From assembly GCA_964625175.1 (NCBI GenBank), contig CAZVAO010000117.1, positions 1-6,642 of the forward strand: DNA of 6,642 bases. The letters run 5' to 3'. This DNA is from CAZVAO01 sp964625175. Lineage in GTDB: Bacteria > Bacillota > UBA994 > PWPR01. This document shows positions 1 through 5,891 of this stretch, in pieces (position 1 is the first letter of the stretch; the number at the start of each line of letters is the position of its first letter). The position numbers and the translations under genes are program-made. The notes below the pieces were generated by a model, which was given only the letters and a program-made list of their open reading frames with translations, was not told where the DNA came from and made no database searches.

Positions 1-315
1 CTGGAAACGTTGCCCGGTGTCGGTCGTAAAACGGCGAATGTGGTCATCGCTAATGCGTTTGGCCAGGATGCAATCGCGGTGGACACTCACGTGTTTAGAG
101 TCACCCGCAGATTGGGATTTGCTGAGGGACAGGATGTTTGGCAAGTTGAACAAGAATTAATGAAAACAATCCCTCAAAAGCAATGGTCGGATGCCCATCA
201 CTGGTTCATCCTACATGGTCGCCAGGTGTGTAAGGCACGAAAGCCTTTATGTGAATCGTGTCACCTTTTGGACCTTTGCCACTGGGCAGATAAAGAGCTG
301 TATATACAGAACTAA
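1..315 (+). CDS. nth: Endonuclease III, C-terminal part (left-truncated)
   Basis: Base-excision-repair DNA glycosylase/AP lyase that removes oxidised pyrimidines and nicks the abasic site. Only the last 104 residues are present; the frame is open to base 1, so the gene begins upstream and the TTG at 10 is an internal leucine. Visible in order: the end of the helix-hairpin-helix loop (LPGVGRKT, residues 4-11 of the fragment) with the family's catalytic lysine at K10; the catalytic aspartate at D28 in VDTHVFRV, 18 residues later as between K120 and D138 of E. coli Nth; and a C-terminal [4Fe-4S] ligand set C77-x6-C84-x2-C87-x5-C93, the classical endonuclease III spacing. All key residues are intact and the protein ends 11 residues after the last cysteine, so the C-terminus looks complete. 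The MATE gene follows after 15 bases, probably in the same transcript. Identity is very secure. Confidence 0.97.
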   Translation: METLPGVGRKTANVVIANAFGQDAIAVDTHVFRVTRRLGFAEGQDVWQVEQELMKTIPQKQWSDAHHWFILHGRQVCKARKPLCESCHLLDLCHWADKELYIQN

Positions 316-319
316 TTTT

Positions 320-324
320 GGAGG
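320..324 (+). promoter_or_regulatory. Ribosome-binding site of the MATE gene
   Basis: A consensus GGAGG lies 6 bases before the ATG at 331 and supports that start. It sits in the 15-base gap after nth, leaving no room for a promoter and implying co-transcription. Confidence 0.85.
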
Positions 325-330
325 TGCAAT

Positions 331-1704
331 ATGGATCATACGACGATCGAGCAACCGCAGGCAATAATTAGTCAAAAGGAATTGCGCAAAAATATCCTAA
401 AAATGATTTGGCCCGCGACCATTGAAGCGGTTTTGCAGATGATGGTTGGGATTTTTGCTACCGCTATGGTCGGCAGAATTGGAGCGGTCGCTATCGGGGC
501 AGTTGGCCTCGGCAACCGCATTGCACGGATCGTATGGACGGTGTTTCAGGCGATTGGTGCCGGTGCTACGGTCTATGTGGCCCGTTCAGTCGGTGCCCGT
601 GATTATGATACCGCGCGTAGAATTGCATTACAGGCTCTGATCGTCGGTATTGTTTTTGTGTTGGTATTTTCCACTTTCGCATTTATTTTTGCCGAACAGA
701 TTTTGACATGGTTTAATGCTGATGGTGATCTTTATGAAGTCGCATTTTCTTACCTTCGATTGGTCGTATGGGGGATGCCTTTTATGGCTGTGATGCAGAT
801 TGTCGGTGCTTCATTGCGCGGTGCTGGTGATACCCGAACGCCTATGATCATCGCATTCATCATGAATTTAATTAATATTGCTGTCAGTTATACTTTGATT
901 TTTGGTAAGTTCGGTTTTCAGGAGTATGGGGTTAATGGAGCCGCTTATGGTGCAATAATATCTCAGGCCATCTGTGCTGCCCTGGCTATAGCGGTCATGT
1001 ATCGTAAAAACTATGAGATGAGCTTCCGACACCTAAAGCGCTTTGAGGTTCACTTTGAAGATATTAAACGTATTCTGAATATTGGTTTACCAGTTGCTGC
1101 TCAGGGGCTTTTCTGGCAGTTTGCTACCATTATTCTCACAAAGTGGATTATCGGCTTTGGTACGAATTCGTTGGCCGCCCATCAGCTGGGCTTAACGGCG
1201 GAATCGCTTTCATTTATGCCAGGACATGGCTTCAGAATCGCAGCAACGACATTCGTAGGGCAAAGCCTCGGTCGGAAGGACATCGCTTTAGCAGAGCGTT
1301 ATGTGAAAGAGATTAAGCGGTGGTGTATCTATTTATGTATCGTTACTGCATCTTGTTTATTCTTCTTTCCCCGATGGCTCTTGGGGCTGTTCACTACCGA
1401 TCTAGCTGTTATTGAATTAGGACGTTACTATTTAATGATGATGGCGATAATTCAAATTCCACAGCAGTTGCAGGATGTCATGGTTGGGGCCGTGCGTGGG
1501 GCGGGTGTGACCCGTTTGCCGATGCTTTTTTCATTCATTGGAATTTGGCTCATTCGCTTACCAGGATCCTACTTTTTTGGCATTGTACTTGGCTACGGGG
1601 TCATCGGCGTGTGGCTTGCGATGATGTTCGATATAGCCATTCGTTACTTGTTGAATCTCTGGCTTTTCAATAAAGGGGAATGGAAGTATAAAGTGCTAGC
1701 TTAA
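331..1704 (+). CDS. MATE-family multidrug/toxin efflux transporter
   Basis: Integral inner-membrane antiporter of 457 residues, the usual MATE length, expected to have 12 transmembrane helices and to export cationic or toxic organic compounds using a Na+ or H+ gradient. Most of the protein is hydrophobic helix separated by short basic loops. The internal two-fold repeat of the family is visible. The half-repeats begin near P28 (WPATIEAV) and P254 (GLPVAAQ). The loop motif LRGAGDTRTPM at 162-172 recurs as VRGAGVTRLPM at 388-398. A VGQSLGRKD loop (309-317) matches the conserved VGQ.LG segment. The charged N-terminus (about residues 1-22) has no signal peptide. The ATG at 331 has an ideal GGAGG site, and the gene probably shares a transcript with nth. 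Substrate and coupling ion cannot be read from sequence. The overall look is nearer the NorM/DinF-like bacterial branches than eukaryotic MATEs, but the subfamily is uncertain. Confidence 0.93.
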   Translation: MDHTTIEQPQAIISQKELRKNILKMIWPATIEAVLQMMVGIFATAMVGRIGAVAIGAVGLGNRIARIVWTVFQAIGAGATVYVARSVGARDYDTARRIALQALIVGIVFVLVFSTFAFIFAEQILTWFNADGDLYEVAFSYLRLVVWGMPFMAVMQIVGASLRGAGDTRTPMIIAFIMNLINIAVSYTLIFGKFGFQEYGVNGAAYGAIISQAICAALAIAVMYRKNYEMSFRHLKRFEVHFEDIKRILNIGLPVAAQGLFWQFATIILTKWIIGFGTNSLAAHQLGLTAESLSFMPGHGFRIAATTFVGQSLGRKDIALAERYVKEIKRWCIYLCIVTASCLFFFPRWLLGLFTTDLAVIELGRYYLMMMAIIQIPQQLQDVMVGAVRGAGVTRLPMLFSFIGIWLIRLPGSYFFGIVLGYGVIGVWLAMMFDIAIRYLLNLWLFNKGEWKYKVLA

Positions 1705-1727
1705 CCGAATAGTATTAATTATTGTAT

Positions 1728-1760
1728 AAGGACAGAGCCTCTCTTGGAGTCTTTGTCCTT
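1728..1760 (+). terminator. Hairpin after the MATE gene, possible weak terminator
   Basis: Inverted repeat AAGGACA (1728-1734) / TGTCCTT (1754-1760). The stem continues inward with G-T, A-T and G-C pairs and then, after one mismatch, CTC/GAG around a five-base loop. It starts 23 bases after the MATE stop codon. No T-tract follows directly, so it is not a textbook rho-independent terminator. A second 6-bp hairpin (1759-1775) follows at once and is followed by TTTAATATT. The pair may end the nth-MATE transcript or protect its 3' end. Confidence 0.45.
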
Positions 1761-1775
1761 TGCAATGGATGCAAA
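1759..1775 (+). repeat. Second small hairpin in the intergenic region
   Basis: TTTGCA (1759-1764) and TGCAAA (1770-1775) form a 6-bp stem with a five-base loop. It shares two bases with the 3' arm of the preceding hairpin. It is followed by a perfect 12-base AT palindrome TTTAATATTAAA (1776-1787). A role is unknown; it could add to transcription termination. Confidence 0.35.
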
Positions 1776-1840
1776 TTTAATATTAAATGAAAAGGGTTGT
1801 CTAGAACTGTCGTAGATCGAATTAAATATTAGCTAAGTTA

Positions 1841-1878
1841 TTAAGATATTGGAGACGATGAACGGTCGTTAAGATATT
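1841..1878. repeat. 10-base direct repeat upstream of the promoter
   Basis: TTAAGATATT occurs at 1841-1850 and again at 1869-1878, 28 bases apart. Between them lies a short inverted repeat, ACGA (1855-1858) / TCGT (1866-1869). The second copy covers the place where a -35 box would be for the -10 element at 1895-1900, so the pair is a candidate operator. The region is AT-rich and chance is a real alternative. Confidence 0.3.
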
Positions 1879-1891
1879 TCTGGCCTTAATA

Positions 1892-1900
1892 TGATATAAT
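1892..1900 (+). promoter_or_regulatory. Extended -10 promoter for the AIR-synthase/hslO/fumarase unit
   Basis: TGATATAAT contains a perfect TATAAT (1895-1900) preceded by the TG-n extension of extended -10 promoters. No good -35 box lies 16-18 bases upstream; the nearest partial match is TTAAGA (1869-1874) with a 20-base spacer. Extended -10 promoters tolerate a weak -35. Transcription would begin near 1906-1908, giving a short leader of about 28 bases before the ATG at 1935. Confidence 0.65.
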
Positions 1901-1934
1901 TAGGATTGAAAAAAGTTGGAAGTTGGAGGCTATT

Positions 1935-2918
1935 ATGAAAGCAGGAAAATTACCACCAGAACTGTTAGAAGAATTGGTGCTTGATAAATTAACGGCGCGT
2001 CGTCCGGAAGTCATTGTTCATTCAACAACAGGCCAGGACAGCTGTTTCATTTCGACAAATGGGCTTCCCGTTGTGATGTCAACCGATCCAATAACAGGGG
2101 AAGTCGAGCGGATTGGCTGGTTTGCCATCCATGTAGCTTGTAATGACTTAGCTGCCAATGGGGCAGAACCAATTGGGGTCATGTTAACAATCTTGCTGCC
2201 GGTGGGAACCTCAGTCGATCAGATTGACGAAATTATGACTGACGCTAGTGCCGCGGCAACGGAGCTGAATATAGATATACTAGGTGGGCATACCGAGATT
2301 ACAGATAGTGTTAACCGTCCAGTGATTTCAACGACAGCCATTGGTAAGCCATTAGGCTATCCTTATGTGGTTTCTGAGGCGGTCTACGCTGGTCTTGACA
2401 TAGTGTTGACTAAAGGGGCAGGGATAGAAGGCACAGCTATTTTAGCGACTGTTCGTTTAGAGGAACTACGCGGCAAAATTCCAGATGACCTATTAGCACG
2501 TGCTGCTTCTCTCACCACACAACTCAGTGTTGTGCCTGAGAGTAGAATCGCCGTTGAGACGGGGGTTATTGCGATGCATGATGTCACAGAGGGGGGCGTG
2601 TTGGGAGCGCTCTATGAAGTGGTCCAAGCAGCAGGCTGTGGGTTTGTGATTGATGAAGATGCGGTTTTAGTGCTCCCAGAGACAAGAGCCATTGCTGAAT
2701 TCTACCAAATTGATTTTTTACGCCTGATTTCGAGTGGCTCTATGCTGATTTTTACGGACAAAGGAGCGGCAATGATTGCCGCATTGGCAGCGCAAGGTAT
2801 TCGATCATCTATAATTGGCCATACGGTTAACGAAGAAAAATATACGATGCTCACCCAAGGGGTAGCGACGAAGGTCGCACCGCCTGATAGTGATGAGTTG
2901 TGGCGCATCCTCAGTTGA
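1935..2918 (+). CDS. AIR-synthase (PurM/HypE/ThiL) superfamily protein, HypE-like
   Basis: A 327-residue ATP-binding protein of the PurM-type fold shared by PurM, HypE, ThiL and SelD. These enzymes use ATP to activate an amide, carboxamide, phosphate or selenide substrate. The nucleotide-binding half has TGQDSCFI (32-39), resembling the family's GxDxA loop, then STDPITG (49-55) and the conserved segment HVACNDLAANGAEPIG (66-81). The C-terminal AIRS_C half has HDVTEGG (215-221) and the loop LISSGSM (264-270). It resembles HypE most, but it ends in DELWRILS and lacks the C-terminal cysteine that HypE uses to carry the carbamoyl/thiocyanate group. No other hydrogenase-maturation gene is in view, so calling it hypE would be unsafe. 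The ATG at 1935 was chosen over an in-frame TTG at 1923 because GGAGG at 1925-1929 lies 5 bases before it and would overlap the TTG start. hslO follows after 25 bases. Family secure; substrate unknown. Confidence 0.85.
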   Translation: MKAGKLPPELLEELVLDKLTARRPEVIVHSTTGQDSCFISTNGLPVVMSTDPITGEVERIGWFAIHVACNDLAANGAEPIGVMLTILLPVGTSVDQIDEIMTDASAAATELNIDILGGHTEITDSVNRPVISTTAIGKPLGYPYVVSEAVYAGLDIVLTKGAGIEGTAILATVRLEELRGKIPDDLLARAASLTTQLSVVPESRIAVETGVIAMHDVTEGGVLGALYEVVQAAGCGFVIDEDAVLVLPETRAIAEFYQIDFLRLISSGSMLIFTDKGAAMIAALAAQGIRSSIIGHTVNEEKYTMLTQGVATKVAPPDSDELWRILS

Positions 2919-2931
2919 ACAAAACGCAATA

Positions 2932-2937
2932 GGGAGG
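2932..2937 (+). promoter_or_regulatory. Ribosome-binding site that fixes the hslO start
   Basis: GGGAGG lies 6 bases before the ATG at 2944. The open frame extends further upstream to a possible start at 2890, inside the previous gene, but that start lacks a comparable site, so 2944 is preferred. Confidence 0.85.
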
Positions 2938-2943
2938 CATAAA

Positions 2944-3843
2944 ATGGGATCCGATTATTTAAAAAGAGGAATTGCTTTTGATGGGCTAGTGCGTGCAGTT
3001 GCTATTGACTTAACAGAAACGGTCAGGACAGCTCAGAGTAAACATGATTGTGCACCAACGGCAACAGCGGCCTTAGGTCGCTTGATGATTGCCGCAGCAG
3101 TTATGGGGAGCACATTAAAAGATAAACAGCAACTTACCTTAAAAATTAAGGGTGATGGACCTTTAGGATCCATTGTCGCTAACATTGATGATGCAGGGAA
3201 TGTGCGTGGATATGTGGATCATCCCCATGAATTGATCCCACCGAAAAGCAAGGATAAATTGGATGTTGCAGGTGGTGTTGGGCGCCATGGTATGCTCTAC
3301 GTCATCAAAGATTTGGGCTTTGGCGAACCATTCCAGGGGACTTCCCAATTGGTTTCTGGGGAGGTCGCTCAGGATATCGCTTACTATTACGTGGTATCCG
3401 AACAGATTCCTACGGTTTTTGCCGCAGGTGTCCGCTTGGATCAAGATCTTAAAGTCGCCTATGCGGGGGGATATTTGCTGCAATTGCTCCCAGATGCGAC
3501 TGATGAAATAATTGATTTACTCGAACAAAAAGTTAAAGAAGCGTCCAGTGTTACCAAACTAATGGAGCAGGGGATGGGTCCTGATCAGATTTTAGAATTC
3601 CTTTTGGGTGATGCCGATCTCAAGATTTTGCCTGATGTGAGTACGTATCGTTTTGAATGTCGGTGCTCAAAAGAATACTTAGCAAGTGTTTTATTAAGTG
3701 TTGGTGCGGCTGATTTGCGGCAGTTGGCAACTGAAAGCACCAAAGACACGGAAGTATGCTGCCAGTATTGCAGTGAGTGTTATCTTTTTAGCGCGGCTGA
3801 GATTCAAGTGTTGCTGGATGAGCTTGCAAAGGAGAATGAATAA
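2944..3843 (+). CDS. hslO: Redox-regulated chaperone Hsp33
   Basis: Cytoplasmic holdase of 299 residues, the normal Hsp33 length, that protects unfolding proteins during oxidative stress. When reduced it holds Zn2+ through four cysteines and is inactive; oxidation releases zinc, forms disulfides and unfolds the switch region. The N-terminal core begins with the family-like DYLKRGIAFDGLVRA and contains GDGPLGSIVANIDDAGNVRGYV. The C-terminal zinc motif is C239-R-C241, then 31 residues, then C273-Q-Y-C276, matching the CxC-x(27-32)-CxxC pattern. Two extra cysteines flank the second pair (C272 and C279), giving four cysteines in eight residues, which is more than the motif requires. The gene sits 25 bases after the AIR-synthase-family gene, and its TAA stop overlaps the next ATG by one base (TAATG at 3841-3845), indicating translational coupling with the fumarase alpha subunit. 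Confidence 0.97.
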   Translation: MGSDYLKRGIAFDGLVRAVAIDLTETVRTAQSKHDCAPTATAALGRLMIAAAVMGSTLKDKQQLTLKIKGDGPLGSIVANIDDAGNVRGYVDHPHELIPPKSKDKLDVAGGVGRHGMLYVIKDLGFGEPFQGTSQLVSGEVAQDIAYYYVVSEQIPTVFAAGVRLDQDLKVAYAGGYLLQLLPDATDEIIDLLEQKVKEASSVTKLMEQGMGPDQILEFLLGDADLKILPDVSTYRFECRCSKEYLASVLLSVGAADLRQLATESTKDTEVCCQYCSECYLFSAAEIQVLLDELAKENE

Positions 3844-4682
3844 TGCGTGAGGTTAATGTGGAATTAGTTCGCTCAACATTAGAAGATATGATCATTGAGG
3901 CGGCTACTCTTTTGCCTGTGGACGTCCTTGACAGGATAAAAGAGGCAAGGGCCTTAGAAGACCACCCACTCGCCTGTATCATGCTTGATCAAATTCTCGA
4001 CAATGCAGCGATTGCAGCAGATAAGGGGTGGCCACTGTGCCAGGATACGGGCATGGCGGTTGTATTTATGGAGATTGGGCAGGATGTTCATCTCGTGGGG
4101 GGTTCTATTGATGAAGCCATCAATGAAGGTGTAGCCCGTGCGTATTTAAAAGGGTGTTTGCGCAAGTCGGTCGCTGATCCCCTCACGCGGCAAAACACAG
4201 GGGATAATACTCCAGCCATTATCCACTATCAGATTGTACCTGGTGATAATGTGACCATTAATTTTGCACCTAAAGGATTTGGTAGTGAAAACATGAGTCG
4301 CTCTTGGATGTTGAATCCGACAGCTGGTTTAAGTGGAATCGCCGATGCGATTGTTGAAACGGTGCGCCTAGCGGGTGGTAAGCCCTGTCCGCCAGTCGTA
4401 GTTGGAGTGGGAATAGGTGGTACTTTGGAGAAGGCCGCTATTCTCGCAAAACACTCGCTTTTACGGCATTTGGCTGAGCCATCAGCCGATACGACAATTG
4501 CTCAACTGGAGAATGACGTACTCGGGCGCATTAATGAATTAGGAATCGGCGTACAGGGTGTTGGCGGTAGAACCACTGCATTAGCTGTTCATATTGAGAC
4601 ATTTCCAACCCATATTGCGGGGCTGCCAGTGGTTGTCAATATTCAGTGTCATTCTGCTCGGCACGCCACAAGGATTATATAG
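3843..4682 (+). CDS. Class I fumarate hydratase, alpha subunit
   Basis: A 279-residue catalytic subunit of the two-subunit, oxygen-sensitive [4Fe-4S] fumarase that interconverts fumarate and malate. It corresponds to the N-terminal domain of single-chain class I fumarases and to TtdA of tartrate dehydratase. The three cluster cysteines are visible: C66 in CQDTG, C182 in KPCPPVVVGVGIGG, and C269 in NIQCHSAR near the C-terminus. D68 (in CQDTG) and H257 (in THIAG, 12 residues before C269) match the positions of active-site Asp and His residues known for class I fumarase. The start is the ATG at 3843, overlapping the hslO stop by one base, with AGGAG at 3830-3834. The beta subunit follows after 10 bases. 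L-tartrate dehydratase or another hydro-lyase of the family is the main alternative, since the subunits are similar; fumarase is favoured because no tartrate genes are nearby. Residue numbers from other family members are from memory. Confidence 0.9.
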   Translation: MREVNVELVRSTLEDMIIEAATLLPVDVLDRIKEARALEDHPLACIMLDQILDNAAIAADKGWPLCQDTGMAVVFMEIGQDVHLVGGSIDEAINEGVARAYLKGCLRKSVADPLTRQNTGDNTPAIIHYQIVPGDNVTINFAPKGFGSENMSRSWMLNPTAGLSGIADAIVETVRLAGGKPCPPVVVGVGIGGTLEKAAILAKHSLLRHLAEPSADTTIAQLENDVLGRINELGIGVQGVGGRTTALAVHIETFPTHIAGLPVVVNIQCHSARHATRII

Positions 4683-4685
4683 GAG
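4681..4685 (+). promoter_or_regulatory. Ribosome-binding site of fumarase beta, overlapping the alpha stop
   Basis: AGGAG shares two bases with the TAG stop of the alpha subunit (4680-4682) and lies 7 bases before the ATG at 4693. It selects 4693 over the upstream in-frame start at 4594, which would run through the alpha coding sequence. Ribosomes finishing alpha are placed directly on the beta start. Confidence 0.85.
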
Positions 4686-4692
4686 TTCAATC

Positions 4693-5223
4693 ATGAATAT
4701 TCAATTACCCCTCAATGATCACGACATCGCAAAATTACATATCGGCCAGCTCGTCTATTTAAGCGGGCCACTGTACACGGCTCGAGATGCCGCACATTTA
4801 CGTTTAACCACTGCGATAGCTGAAGGCTGTGAGTTGCCCATCGCATTGCAGGGGGAGACAATCTACTATGCAGGACCTTGCCCAGCGCCACCCGATCACG
4901 TCATTGGCGCTGCTGGACCCACTACATCGGCAAGAATGGACAATATGACCTTACCTTTGATGGAATTTGGACTCAAAGGGACTATTGGGAAAGGACCGCG
5001 TTCCCAAGAGGTGGTCGATGCGATCCAAGCGCACCAAGGTGTTTACTTCATAGCCTGCGGGGGGGCGGGGGCTTTGCTCGCACAGAGAATTAGTGATATT
5101 GCCGTGGTGGCCTATTCAGATTTAGGAACAGAGTCTGTCAAACGGCTCCAGCTTGAAAACTTTCCGGTTATTGTGGCAATTGATAGCTATGGCGAAAACT
5201 TGTTCGCACCAAAATCGCCTTAG
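4693..5223 (+). CDS. Class I fumarate hydratase, beta subunit
   Basis: A 176-residue partner of the alpha subunit, supplying the rest of the fumarase active site at the subunit interface. It corresponds to the C-terminal domain of single-chain class I fumarases and to TtdB. The order of motifs is typical: VYLSGPLYTARDAAH (21-35) with R31; GPTTSARMD (75-83) with T77, T78 and R81; IGKG (98-101) with K100; and GGAGALLAQRI, then DLGTESVKRLQLENFPVIV near the C-terminus. These Arg, Thr-Thr, Arg and Lys residues match substrate-binding and catalytic positions described for class I fumarase. The usual aromatic/proline stretch after RMD is replaced by NMTLP. The protein has no cluster cysteines, as expected for this subunit. 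It is the last gene of the unit, and a strong terminator begins 54 bases after its stop. Tartrate dehydratase beta is the alternative reading. Confidence 0.9.
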   Translation: MNIQLPLNDHDIAKLHIGQLVYLSGPLYTARDAAHLRLTTAIAEGCELPIALQGETIYYAGPCPAPPDHVIGAAGPTTSARMDNMTLPLMEFGLKGTIGKGPRSQEVVDAIQAHQGVYFIACGGAGALLAQRISDIAVVAYSDLGTESVKRLQLENFPVIVAIDSYGENLFAPKSP

Positions 5224-5277
5224 GGGGTATTTTGGGTGCAAGCGTTATAGATTAGAGAACGTATGTTTATTTATGGG

Positions 5278-5308
5278 AATGTACCACTTGAAGTGGTGCA
5301 TTTTTTTT
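5278..5308 (+). terminator. Strong rho-independent terminator of the fumarase unit
   Basis: The arms AATGTACCACT (5278-5288) and AGTGGTGCATT (5292-5302) form an 11-bp stem with one G-T pair and a three-base loop; opening the last pair gives a more relaxed five-base TTGAA loop. Eight T residues follow directly (5301-5308, the first two shared with the stem). The complementary strand lacks a T-tract on the other side, so it acts on the + strand. It separates the fumarase unit from mraZ and implies that mraZ has its own promoter within 5309-5420. Confidence 0.93.
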
Positions 5309-5359
5309 GTACATCAATGCAAATACCCAGATATTCGCTATGCAAACAGAATAGATGCT

Positions 5360-5365
5360 GATAAT
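5360..5365 (+). promoter_or_regulatory. Possible -10 element for mraZ
   Basis: GATAAT matches TATAAT at five of six positions and lies between the terminator and mraZ, where a promoter is expected. It sits inside a small inverted repeat, TAGAT (5352-5356) / ATCTA (5364-5368). No convincing -35 box is at normal spacing, and TTCGCT (5334-5339) is a poor match with a 20-base spacer, so the assignment is tentative. Confidence 0.35.
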
Positions 5366-5379
5366 CTACGACTAGGTGG

Positions 5380-5398
5380 GAAAATACACTGAAAATAC
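5380..5398. repeat. Tandem 8-base repeat in the mraZ leader
   Basis: GAAAATAC occurs at 5380-5387 and 5391-5398 with an 11-base period, about one DNA helical turn. The first copy is preceded by GTG (GTGGGAAAATAC, 5376-5387). A second pair, GTGGA at 5417-5421 and 5427-5431, has a 10-base period and overlaps the start codons. MraZ proteins are known to bind short G-rich direct repeats upstream of their own gene, in E. coli TGGGN units with a 10-base period, so these are candidate autoregulatory boxes. Confidence 0.35.
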
Positions 5399-5420
5399 TA
5401 TCAATTTAGAAAGTCGGTGG

Positions 5421-5879
5421 ATGATAGTGGAAGATTTTATCCAATCAGACGCATTTAGCGGCGAAAAAAAGCATAGTATAGATAGCAAAGGTCGAGTCAT
5501 TGTCCCCGTTCAGTATCGCACTGAAATGGGAGAAGAGCTCGTTATTATACGTTGGCTTGAAAATAGTATTTTGATGCTGACACCTACCGAATGGCAAAAA
5601 CTATGCGACCGTCTTGAAGATATGCCCAATAATCGCAGTGGCGTACGGTCGTTTAAGCGTATGATTTTCTCATCTGTCGTCAAGTGTGTTTGCGATAAGT
5701 TAGGACGAATCTTGATACCTGAAAACTTGCGAGATCATGCCCAGATAGCGAAAAGTGTCACATTTGTCGGGCAAGGATCTAAAGTAGAGATTTGGGGTAC
5801 GGAAACGTGGCAAGCCTACATTGATAGCAATCGCCAGAATTTTGAAAAATTTGCCGAAGAACTCGATCCAATCTTTTAA
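5421..5879 (+). CDS. mraZ: Transcriptional regulator MraZ
   Basis: Ring-forming DNA-binding regulator that controls the division and cell-wall cluster, usually including its own operon. With the ATG at 5421 it has 152 residues, slightly over the usual 140-150. Two AbrB-like (MraZ-type) half-domains are seen, each with the DxxxR signature: D21-S-K-G-R25 in HSIDSKGRVIVP and D92-K-L-G-R96 in CDKLGRILIP. The body between them (TPTEWQKLCDRL, FKRMIFSS) is typical. The N-terminus is uncertain. Most family members begin only a few residues before the GE..HSID segment, whereas here 13 residues precede GE (G14-E15). A GTG at 5427 is an alternative start, with GGTGG (5416-5420) 6 bases before it, whereas the same GGTGG directly abuts the ATG at 5421. 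A GTG at 5376 has no ribosome site. rsmH begins 12 bases after the stop. Confidence 0.95.
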   Translation: MIVEDFIQSDAFSGEKKHSIDSKGRVIVPVQYRTEMGEELVIIRWLENSILMLTPTEWQKLCDRLEDMPNNRSGVRSFKRMIFSSVVKCVCDKLGRILIPENLRDHAQIAKSVTFVGQGSKVEIWGTETWQAYIDSNRQNFEKFAEELDPIF

Positions 5880-5891
5880 GGGGTGTTTAGT

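Noticed and set aside
1705..1934. Possible riboswitch or T-box in the leader of the AIR-synthase-family unit
   Set aside because: The predicted transcription start near 1907 leaves only about 28 bases of leader, and no T-box, SAM, TPP or other conserved riboswitch core could be recognised in the 230-base gap.
2384..2929. Two - strand open frames opposite the AIR-synthase-family gene
   Set aside because: They are antisense to conserved motifs such as HDVTEGG and have no ribosome site or recognisable product.
3163..3483. A 106-codon open frame on the - strand inside hslO
   Set aside because: It lies wholly opposite a well-conserved Hsp33 core, has no ribosome site, and its translation shows no recognisable domain.
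3788..3982. A - strand open frame across the hslO/fumarase alpha junction
   Set aside because: It is antisense to two conserved coding ends and has no initiation signal.
4878..5093. A + strand open frame inside fumarase beta
   Set aside because: It is an out-of-frame reading of the conserved GPTTSARMD/IGKG region.
5317..5346. ATGCAAA repeated at 5317 and 5340
   Set aside because: A seven-base repeat 23 bases apart in AT-rich sequence is easily due to chance and does not align with the candidate promoter.
5153..5392. A + strand open frame bridging the fumarase beta end and the intergenic region
   Set aside because: It overlaps the beta gene out of frame and reads through a strong terminator hairpin and T8 tract; its translation looks random.
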